From positions 1 through 64,000 of the forward strand of contig NZ_JAYGHW010000001.1 in assembly GCF_034932185.1 (NCBI RefSeq): 64,000 nucleotides of DNA. The letters run 5' to 3'. Below, piece by piece: positions 43,878 through 50,653 of the stretch (position 1 is the first letter of the stretch; each line of letters begins with the position of its first letter). The notes under the pieces are model-generated. The model had not been told where the DNA came from. It saw only the letters and a program-made list of their open reading frames with translations, and ran no database searches. Position numbers and translations under genes: made by a program. Source of the stretch: Spirulina sp034932185. GTDB taxonomy: Bacteria > Cyanobacteriota > Cyanobacteriia > Cyanobacteriales > Spirulinaceae.

Positions 43878-44594
43878 ATGTCCCCCAAGCTTGCCCCCAC
43901 CCGTCCCTATCAACCCCTACTGCTGCGGCTCTTGCATGGCGGTACAGCCCTCGCCCTGTTCGCAGCCCTGTTTACCGCCTATTGGACTTACGACACCTAC
44001 GATGGTCGCTGGGGTGGCATTACGCTGCCCACCTATCGCCCCATTGAGGCCCTCCATGGCACGTTCGGACTATGGACGTTGCTGATCTTTCCCGCCTTTG
44101 TGATCTATGCCTTCCATCGGGGGCAAAGGCGGCTGTTGCAACCGGATTCCTTCCAGAAGCTGACCCAAGGGAGCAAACCGATTTGGTGGTACACCCTCAA
44201 TCGTGGCGGCAATACCCTCGCCTTGGTGGCCTTAGCCTTTGCCCTGTTCAGCGGCAAAATGATGGATGAAACTTGGTTGCCCCGTGGCATCTTAACTGCG
44301 GGTTGGTACTATGCCCATTTGATTTCTTGGCTGGTGATGGTGGGGGCGATCGCCCTCCATCTATTGCTCAACGCCAAGGTGGGCGGCACGCCGCTCCTCC
44401 TCTCGATGTTCACCCCCCAATTTCGGGATCAAGATAGCCCCCGTCATTGGCCCACCCATCTTTCCCAACAGTGGGCGGCGGTGCAACAGGGGAATTGGCT
44501 GCAATGGTTTCAGCCGATGACGACAATGTTAGCGTTGGAAATCATGATTTTGGTGAGTATGGTGCTGGCCTGGGTGTTGCCGTTGCTGAAGTAG
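43878..44594 (+). CDS. Cytochrome b/b561-type membrane protein
   Basis: A 238-residue integral membrane protein with about five helices. Histidines placed as haem ligands appear in LLRLLHGGTAL, EALHGTFGLW, YYAHLISWLV and AIALHLLLNAK. This fits a di-haem b-type cytochrome of the b561/N-terminal cytochrome b group that moves electrons across the membrane. Its partner is not known. It closes the plus-strand cluster. The 44595-44787 stretch after it holds no gene that I can support. Confidence 0.8.
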   Translation: MSPKLAPTRPYQPLLLRLLHGGTALALFAALFTAYWTYDTYDGRWGGITLPTYRPIEALHGTFGLWTLLIFPAFVIYAFHRGQRRLLQPDSFQKLTQGSKPIWWYTLNRGGNTLALVALAFALFSGKMMDETWLPRGILTAGWYYAHLISWLVMVGAIALHLLLNAKVGGTPLLLSMFTPQFRDQDSPRHWPTHLSQQWAAVQQGNWLQWFQPMTTMLALEIMILVSMVLAWVLPLLK

Positions 44595-44787
44595 GGGCAA
44601 GCTTGGGGATTGTTGACAAGGGTTTCTCTAGGTTTGCCCATGGGTGGGCATCATAAACAGGGGCGATCCATACTTTAACACCGATTATCCCGCTCACCTT
44701 TCCCCTGGAGTTTCCCAAATAGACACCACGTTTCCAGCACACCCATTCCTGGATAGAAAGGTAGCTCCCCCACGCTGCATCTAGGCA

Positions 44788-44868
44788 TTGACTACTCCCC
44801 GCTCTAAAGAGACGGGGATTCCCTGGAGGGATTTCAGAACTTCCGACAAGTCGGACTCTTAGGCGAAG
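44788..44868 (-). ncRNA. reRNA/omegaRNA-like right end of the remnant
   Basis: This block matches 7264-7343 over its length (CTTCGCCTA..., TCGGAAGTTCTGAAATCCCT, hairpin, GAGTAGTCAA). It has the form of a TnpB guide RNA scaffold. The adjoining bases that would serve as guide, on the minus strand, are TGCCTAGATGCAGCGT (44787-44772). With no tnpB present, it could act only with a TnpB supplied from elsewhere in the genome. Confidence 0.5.
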
Positions 44869-45106
44869 TCAAATACGCCTCTATAGGTTGCCCGAAGGCT
44901 TCCTTTTACTTATTTTCCTTTCACTACCTTTTGTCTCTCGCCAATGAAACGTCTTTGCTACCGACATTTCTGCATGATGCAAGTCTGCCCTCACGGGATG
45001 TTAAGCCCCTTTCATTTGGGTCATAGAGAAGGTGATGCCATTCTATCATAGTCATTGCGGCTAAAGCCGCCGAGTCGCTTTTCCGCCCCGCTCTAAAGAG
45101 ACGGGG
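44788..45106 (-). mobile_element. Transposase-less IS200/IS605-type remnant
   Basis: The element reads on the minus strand. Its left part has a CCCCGTCTCT/AGAGCGGGG hairpin (45086-45106), a second hairpin GCGGCTTTAGCCGC (45057-45070) and a short leader. Its right end has the same CCCCG/CGGGG hairpin (44797-44817) followed by GAGTAGTCAA. Subterminal hairpins at both ends, without inverted repeats, are typical of IS200/IS605 elements. About 320 bp remain and there is no tnpA or tnpB. It abuts the truncated higB gene. The left boundary is approximate. Confidence 0.6.
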
Positions 45107-45120
45107 CTACCAAGCTCCCG

Positions 45121-45315
45121 AGTTTTTATCGTAAACTGGATATGCTGAATGCGGCCCAAGAGCTAACTGATTTGCGAGTCCCACCGGGCAACCGCCTAAA
45201 ACCCCTCGAAGGTAACTTAAAAGGGTTTTACAGCATTCGGATCAATGACCAATGGCGCATCATCTTCCGCTGGCAGTCTGGGGCGGTGGATGTTGCAATT
45301 GATGATTACCACTAA
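45121..45315 (+). pseudogene. higB: 5'-truncated HigB-type toxin
   Basis: An open frame without a proper start reads SFYRKLDMLNAAQELTDLRV, then PPGNRLKPLEG, then SIRINDQWRIIFRW and VDVAIDDYH. This is the C-terminal two-thirds of HigB/RelE-superfamily mRNA interferases. About 35 N-terminal residues are missing, and the frame runs back into the IS200/IS605-type remnant. The internal ATG at 45144 could only make a 57-residue fragment. The toxin is probably dead. Its antitoxin gene follows after 15 bp. Confidence 0.8.
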
Positions 45316-45330
45316 AACACCGTAATTCCT

Positions 45331-45615
45331 ATGCTTCCCAGTCATCGACAACCCACCCATCCCGGCGAAATTCTGTTAGAAGAATTTCTGCAACCCTTGG
45401 CACTGACTCAAGCGGCTCTGGCCGCCCATCTCGAAATTCCGACCCAACGGGTCAATGAAATCGTGCGCGGGAAGCGCGGGATTACCCCTGAAACCGCTTG
45501 GCTGTTGTCCCAAGCCTTTCAAACCACCCCCGAATTTTGGATGAATTTGCAAGCTCAGTATGATTTGTGTCTCAATCGGCCTCAATCTGTGAAGTCAGCA
45601 TTAATTCCGGCTTGA
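45331..45615 (+). CDS. higA: HigA-type antitoxin (XRE-family HTH)
   Basis: A 94-residue antitoxin with the HigA start RQPTHPGEILLEEFLQPL. A helix-turn-helix (LTQAALAAHLEIPTQRVNEI) follows, then the family block GKRGITPETAWLLSQAFQTTPEFWMNLQ. It should bind its toxin and repress its promoter. The cognate higB upstream has lost its 5' end together with the normal promoter, so this intact gene is now an orphan and may be expressed differently or silenced. Confidence 0.9.
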   Translation: MLPSHRQPTHPGEILLEEFLQPLALTQAALAAHLEIPTQRVNEIVRGKRGITPETAWLLSQAFQTTPEFWMNLQAQYDLCLNRPQSVKSALIPA

Positions 45616-45740
45616 CTTCTATGAGCGATCGCGCCACCCCCTAACCCAACCCAAAAACCGGGTTTTTGCTAAAATATCCGCAACCAACCCACCCCCACAA
45701 CCCGGTTTCTCATCACTCATGAAACGATACTGTTTAGATA

Positions 45741-46016
45741 ATGAGCGGCATTAATCGAGATATCTGCCCAGATCCCCGCATCAGTCTCATTTACCGCCAT
45801 TTGCCTGGAACAACCCAAGTACAACGATTGTTACGGAAAGAAGGTAAAGCCCACGTCTTTAATGATCTTGAAACCTTGGAGCGAGTCACAAGCATTATTA
45901 TTGAGAGGGGAGAACGCACAGACAATCAAGATGATGACTATGAACGCTACGGACTCTACTTCTCAGAAGCCATTGGCTACATCATAAAAGCAGACGAAAG
46001 TAAAATTCCACTGTAG
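45741..46016 (+). CDS. Small unrecognised cyanobacterial protein, possibly cut by a stop codon
   Basis: A 91-residue soluble protein. It contains HVFNDLETLERVTSIIIERG and ERYGLYFSEAIGYIIKADES, which resemble a family of small cyanobacterial proteins (DUF6972-like, from memory). After IPL the gene ends in TAG (46014-46016). The same frame then continues YYGEIKIIKTTGEYHAIPRT to a stop at 46095, which looks like the natural end of the family. The gene may thus be a nonsense-truncated allele. It lies among toxin-antitoxin remnants. Confidence 0.6.
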   Translation: MSGINRDICPDPRISLIYRHLPGTTQVQRLLRKEGKAHVFNDLETLERVTSIIIERGERTDNQDDDYERYGLYFSEAIGYIIKADESKIPL

Positions 46017-46059
46017 TATTACGGCGAAATCAAAATTATTAAAACAACAGGTGAATACC

Positions 46060-46320
46060 ATGCAATCCCACGCACCGGCCCGCGCAGAACAAGCTAAACT
46101 CTGGAAATTTCTCGAACTTTGGGTTGACCCCGTTCTATTTCCCCCTAAAATTCTCATGCTCGTCAGTGATCACGATGGTACTTGCCAAATTTTCAACCCT
46201 GCCGCTGACTATCAACTCATCAGCACACACCCCAACTATGAAACTGCCCAAGAATGGCTCCTTGAAGATGAATATGAACGAGTCAAGGGTCAACTCCTAG
46301 CAGCAGAAATTTTTGAGTAA
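46060..46320 (+). CDS. Small unrecognised protein
   Basis: An 86-residue acidic protein (MQSHAPARAEQAKLWKFLEL, then FPPKILMLVSDHDGTCQIFN). No signal peptide, membrane segment or family that I recognise. The ATG at 46060 is preferred over a GTG at 46051. Its first 12 codons overlap, in another frame, the apparent readthrough tail of the previous gene, so the two may have been adjacent overlapping genes. Confidence 0.55.
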   Translation: MQSHAPARAEQAKLWKFLELWVDPVLFPPKILMLVSDHDGTCQIFNPAADYQLISTHPNYETAQEWLLEDEYERVKGQLLAAEIFE

Positions 46321-46368
46321 TCAAGGAACCAAGCAACCCGGTTTCTGTTCACGATTAGTACATAAAAA

Positions 46369-47787
46369 CTAATCCTTCACCGGCAGGCGATAACTGGTTA
46401 AAGGCAGAAAAATCGTCAACACCTCCCCCGCCTTTGGCCGCTGCTTCACCGTCAACTTACCCCCCATGGCATGACAGAGGTTTTTCGTCACATCCAAATT
46501 GAGGCTCAAACTCCCCGTTTCCGGTTGGAACATTAACAATTGGCCGAGGGATTTGAGCGATCGCGATAATGATGTGCTTTGAGACATCAATTGCAGCTTT
46601 AACTGATTCCCCGCCGTCGTCACCTGCACCGCCACCGCTTCCCCCGTGGGGAGGCTACGGGTAAGCCGCTCCATTAACCCCGTTAACACTTGGGCCAACA
46701 TGGCAGGATGACTAATAATTGTCGGCAATTCTTCGGGTAAAAGAATATCGAGGGTGATATTGCGCCGTTGGGCTTGCTTTTGCCATTGGCTGGTGTGTTG
46801 TTGAATAATTTGCTGCAAAGAAATGGGGATTAACTGCCCTAAACTTTGGGGTTCATCGGGTTGGGATTCTAATTCTGTGGCCCGGAAAATTAATTCCATG
46901 CGGTTAATTTGATCGGTGCATTCCTGATCAATGGTTTCCAATCGCTTCACCACATCTTCGGTAAAGGTGCAGCGTTTTTTCAACAGTAATCGCGTCAGCA
47001 TCCGAATGGTTGTTAAGGGGGTGCGGACTTCGTGGGTGAGGGCTTGGAGTAATTCCACCTCAGCGGTAGGGGCGGGGGTGGGCTGGATTTGAATTGTTGG
47101 AGCAGGTGGCGGTGGGGCCTGATGGGGCAATTGCTTGAGCATGAGGCGATAGAACGCCGTTAACAGCCGGTAATCCGGGTTAGGGGGCTGGTATTGCTCC
47201 ATGAGGCGATCTAAGGGGGCCACCTGATGGGGGCTGGTGAGGCGGAGGCGCGATCGCAATGCCTGCCAAGCTTGGCTCAAAACTTCCGGATTAAAGGAAA
47301 AATAAAAGCGCGATCGCCCCTCTCCATCTTTCCCCAATACCAAAATCACGCCGATCGCCTCCGTCCACACCAGGCAAAACTGTTCCTCAACGATGGGATC
47401 ATGGGGAACAAGGGGGTATTCCTGTTGCGCCACGGTGAGAGGTTTGCTGGCTCCGGCGGCGGGGAGTTGGAAATGGGCGAGGGCAATATCTTCAAGGGAA
47501 CGGGGGCGGAATAAGCCAATGCCCAATTGGGTGAGGAGGTAAGGGTCATGGAGGACAGGGTTCGGCCCCGCTAAAACTACACCGGCACAGGGGCGAGGGG
47601 AGGCGGCTAAAAGGTTGAGTAAAAGGTGATTGAGGGCAGCGATCGCCGCTGACCATTCTGCCTCCCCTGGGCATGGGGAACTGCTCTCTCCCTCAGCCAC
47701 GACTTGGAGAAAATCCAACGGTTCACTCTGTCCCACAATTTGACTGAGGGTGGGGAATCCCTGCGATTGCATCACCATAAAGCCCAC
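46369..47787 (-). CDS. Divergent sensor histidine kinase
   Basis: A 472-residue soluble kinase-like protein. The N-terminal 220 residues form a GAF-like or DICT-like sensory region without membrane segments. A Pro-rich linker leads to a clear dimerisation/phospho-acceptor motif, LTHEVRTPLTTIRML. The ATP-binding part is degenerate: the N box reads LTGLMERLTRSLP with no clear Asn, the G1 Asp box is missing, and only GGKLTVKQRPKAGEVLTIFLP recalls the end of the fold. It may be a weak or non-classical kinase, or act through protein contact. It stands alone between small genes and an outer-membrane-like protein gene. Confidence 0.8.
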   Translation of the reverse strand: MGFMVMQSQGFPTLSQIVGQSEPLDFLQVVAEGESSSPCPGEAEWSAAIAALNHLLLNLLAASPRPCAGVVLAGPNPVLHDPYLLTQLGIGLFRPRSLEDIALAHFQLPAAGASKPLTVAQQEYPLVPHDPIVEEQFCLVWTEAIGVILVLGKDGEGRSRFYFSFNPEVLSQAWQALRSRLRLTSPHQVAPLDRLMEQYQPPNPDYRLLTAFYRLMLKQLPHQAPPPPAPTIQIQPTPAPTAEVELLQALTHEVRTPLTTIRMLTRLLLKKRCTFTEDVVKRLETIDQECTDQINRMELIFRATELESQPDEPQSLGQLIPISLQQIIQQHTSQWQKQAQRRNITLDILLPEELPTIISHPAMLAQVLTGLMERLTRSLPTGEAVAVQVTTAGNQLKLQLMSQSTSLSRSLKSLGQLLMFQPETGSLSLNLDVTKNLCHAMGGKLTVKQRPKAGEVLTIFLPLTSYRLPVKD

Positions 47788-47873
47788 GAGACGCTTGCAG
47801 GTTTACTTTACTCGTTTTCCAACGCAACCTAGGGGGGTAGAACCGAACCGGATCCGTCGCAATTCCAACCCCT

Positions 47874-48551
47874 TTAATCCAAGAGCCATTCCAAACCGAT
47901 ACCAACGCGGCTATCTTTCCGAATCGGGGAATTTTGTTTTTCAATCTCCGTCGTTAAACGCAATTGCCGAGTGAGGGCATAGCCAAGGCTGAGGGTCGTG
48001 ATCCCCACTTCATCGGTTTGGCCGGGATTGACAAAGGTTTGTTGCAGCGATAAATCAGCGGCCCCGGTGCGAGATAGAGCAACCTGCACCTTTGCCCCCA
48101 CATTCACCCCATCGATTTCTCGCCCTTGGGTCGTCATGTGGCGATAGCCCACCACAGGGGCCACATTGAAATAATGCCCCAAGGGGCGCATATAGTAGCG
48201 CAGATCTCCCCCCCAGGTGGTGCGATCGCCCGACCAAGACCCCTGATAAACGCCGCTCACCGTGGCGCGACTGTTCCCCAATCGCACATCCTCCACCCCC
48301 ACCCACCAGCCGCCCTGATCATCTGTTGAGGGGAATTGATGATAACCGAGGCGCACGCGGGGCAAAAAGGCCGGATCTTCGCGAATCTCTTCAGCCACAT
48401 CGGGGATTTCCTCTAGCCACCGCTGCAAGACCGGACTAGATTCCACCAGTTCCGGATCGAGGTTGAGGTCTTCAGGGTTCAGGGGTTGAGCATCGGCAGG
48501 GATTGCCAAGGCACAGGGGATCAAGAACAGACTCAGGAGGAATTTCAGCAT
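47874..48551 (-). CDS. Exported beta-rich protein, probably outer membrane
   Basis: A 225-residue exported protein of no named family that I recognise. A signal peptide (about 1-21, ending IPADAQ) is followed by a short acidic helix region (LNLDPELVESSPVLQRWLEE). Amphipathic strands then run to the C-terminus (GGWWVGVEDVRLGNSRATVS, GGDLRYYMRPLGHYFNVAPVV, LRLTTEIEKQNSPI, VGIGLEWLLD). An alternating pattern ending in aromatic-flanked strands suggests a small outer-membrane beta-barrel or surface protein. No neighbour clearly indicates function. Confidence 0.65.
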   Translation of the reverse strand: MLKFLLSLFLIPCALAIPADAQPLNPEDLNLDPELVESSPVLQRWLEEIPDVAEEIREDPAFLPRVRLGYHQFPSTDDQGGWWVGVEDVRLGNSRATVSGVYQGSWSGDRTTWGGDLRYYMRPLGHYFNVAPVVGYRHMTTQGREIDGVNVGAKVQVALSRTGAADLSLQQTFVNPGQTDEVGITTLSLGYALTRQLRLTTEIEKQNSPIRKDSRVGIGLEWLLD

Positions 48552-48627
48552 TCAGGCTCAAAGGGTTTAGCAGGATCAGGGCTGGTTTCCGTTTTCACCG
48601 CGCCCCCTGGGTAAACCGGAAGGGGGG

Positions 48628-48798
48628 TTATGGGTCTTCACCAAAACAGGCGGCGATCGCCCCCAGCCCGATCAATCCTAACGCCAACCACCCCATTAGC
48701 CCCAACTGCCGAAACGCCCACAGGGGCAAATCCGTTAACAACTCAAACCCAAACCAGTTCACCGCCATGAACAATAAAACCGTTACAATCACTAACAT
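48628..48798 (-). CDS. Small two-helix membrane protein
   Basis: A 56-residue hydrophobic protein (MLVIVTVLLFMAVNWFGFEL, then LGLMGWLALGLIGLGAIAAC) with two predicted membrane helices. A longer frame to 48834 exists, but a strong AGGAGG ribosome-binding site 7 bp before the ATG at 48798 fixes the start. Function unknown. It is short enough to be missed by annotation. Confidence 0.65.
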   Translation of the reverse strand: MLVIVTVLLFMAVNWFGFELLTDLPLWAFRQLGLMGWLALGLIGLGAIAACFGEDP

Positions 48799-49293
48799 AG
48801 CTTTACCTCCTAACCTCCAATCCATCAATTTCAATTTAAGGGATGTTTAATAAGGTTAACCCTGTATTGCTTAAAGATTAATTGTTATATTTTTTTGATT
48901 AAAAAAAGTAAACTTTAAAGCAAAGCTTAGGTCAGGAAATATTGACAAAGCTTATTGTTGGTGAACAACTTGCTTGAAGATGATATCCTATAGCTAGCAT
49001 CTATATTAATTGCATCTCCAAAAGTATTCTGCAATACATTTTTTAATGGAATAGCAAAAAGCGATCGCCAAAAATCATGATTCCGCAAAATTAGCTTGTA
49101 ATCTATTGTGGAATGGATACTGTGGATTAGGAATCAGTCAGTGAGTTCTTCAAAATGAATAGTTTTCTCGTTCAGCCAAGAGTCTTGGGTTCGATGAGCC
49201 ATCGCTTTAAATCTAAGCGTAACAGTGATTCCTGTCAATTCATTAAATCCTGGGATGAAATCAGCAAACCTTTGATCGCCACCGAGGTCAATC
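48799..49293. other. AT-rich intergenic region
   Basis: About 495 bp without a supported gene, noticeably richer in A/T than its surroundings. A TTGACA (48952-48957) could be a -35 box, but no matching -10 at normal spacing is clear. It probably contains the promoter of the REC-kinase gene that starts at 49294. Confidence 0.4.
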
Positions 49294-50577
49294 ATGGATC
49301 AAGAAACCCTTGTTTTAATTGTTGATGACAATAGTACAAACTTAAAGGTTTTGTCCGACAGTCTCAAGTTGGCAGGATATCGAGTCCTGATCGCCAAAGA
49401 TGGGGAAAGTGCTCTCTCTAAACTGGAAAAAATTCAACCAGATTTAATTTTGCTAGATGTGATGATGCCGGGGATAGATGGCTTTGAGACCTGTCAACGC
49501 ATCAAGGCCTGCGATAGAATCAAAGATATCCCCATTATTTTCATGACGGCTCTCGCCGATACCGAATATAAAGTCAAAGGGCTAAAGTTGGGCGCAGTAG
49601 ACTATATTACCAAACCCTTTCAGCAGGAAGAAGTTTTAGTGAGAGTGAGGGTTCATACACAATTGCGACAACTGAGCCAAGAACTGGAGCAAAGAGTGGA
49701 ACAAAGAACTGCTGAATTACAGCAAGCTTTGTTTGATTTAAAGCGCACCCAAAATATTCTCATTCATCGTGAAAAAATGTCAGCTTTAGGGGAAATTATC
49801 GCAGGGGTGGCCCATGAAGTCAACAATCCCCTCAGTTGTATTGTAGGTAACATTACATTAATTAAAGATACCTGTACAGACTTATTTAATGCCTTAGCTA
49901 TTTATCAACAACAAGGAGGTTTACCGAAGGATCTTCAAGAGCAAATTGATGATTTAGAGTTAGAGCTACTTGAAGAGGATTTGCCGAAAATGCTCAGTGC
50001 TATCCAAGTGAGTAGCGATCGCATGACTAAAATTGTCACTTCCCTGAGAACCTTTTCTCGGTTTGACCAAGAAGAAGCAAAACCCATTGATATTCACATT
50101 GGCCTTGATGCTAATTTAACCATTCTCCATAACCGACTGAAAGCGAGGGACACCCACCCTGAAATTGAAATCATTCGCGACTATGGCGACATTCCCAAAA
50201 TTAACTGTTTTGGAGGCTTACTCAATCAGGTATTTATGAATCTTTTTGCCAATGCTATCGATGCTATTGAGGAAAAAAATCAAGGCAAAACCTATGCCGA
50301 AATTAGCCAAGACCCCAATCATATTGCTATTACAACTGCCCTCGAAAATCAGCAACTGATCATCATTATTGCCGATAATGGTCAAGGCATGAGTCCGGAT
50401 GTCAAGGCGCGTATTTTTGAACAGGGTTTCACGACCAAAAGTATTGCTAAAGGGACAGGGCTGGGGATGGCGATCGCCCATCAAATTATTGCCGAAAAAC
50501 ATCACGGAACCATTGAATGTGAATCGGAGTTAGGGAAGGGTACAAAGTTTATGATCAAAATACCGGCTCAAATTTAA
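49294..50577 (+). CDS. Hybrid regulator: receiver plus histidine kinase
   Basis: A 427-residue soluble protein with an N-terminal receiver and a C-terminal kinase. The receiver has VLIVDDNSTN, the phospho-acceptor Asp in LILLDVMMPG and Lys in DYITKPF. A coiled-coil linker (about 125-160) leads to the kinase. Its phospho-acceptor is in GVAHEVNNPLSCIVGNI, its N box in FMNLFANAIDAIEE, and its glycine boxes are ADNGQGM and GTGLGMAIAHQI. Such REC-kinases relay signals from other hybrid kinases, and two lie directly downstream. The start is supported by GAGGT at 49282. It precedes the first Cache kinase by 76 bp on the same strand. Confidence 0.9.
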   Translation: MDQETLVLIVDDNSTNLKVLSDSLKLAGYRVLIAKDGESALSKLEKIQPDLILLDVMMPGIDGFETCQRIKACDRIKDIPIIFMTALADTEYKVKGLKLGAVDYITKPFQQEEVLVRVRVHTQLRQLSQELEQRVEQRTAELQQALFDLKRTQNILIHREKMSALGEIIAGVAHEVNNPLSCIVGNITLIKDTCTDLFNALAIYQQQGGLPKDLQEQIDDLELELLEEDLPKMLSAIQVSSDRMTKIVTSLRTFSRFDQEEAKPIDIHIGLDANLTILHNRLKARDTHPEIEIIRDYGDIPKINCFGGLLNQVFMNLFANAIDAIEEKNQGKTYAEISQDPNHIAITTALENQQLIIIIADNGQGMSPDVKARIFEQGFTTKSIAKGTGLGMAIAHQIIAEKHHGTIECESELGKGTKFMIKIPAQI

Positions 50578-50653
50578 TCCCTATAATTATGATCAACTTT
50601 TTATCCGGAGCATCCTTCGATGAGATGAGAATAAACTGCAAAAAAGAGGTGTA

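Noticed and set aside
44595..44787. Short minus-strand frame containing VCWKRGVYLGNSRGKVSGI
   Set aside because: No recognisable family, no ribosome site, and it lies beside an element end, so it is not supported as a gene.
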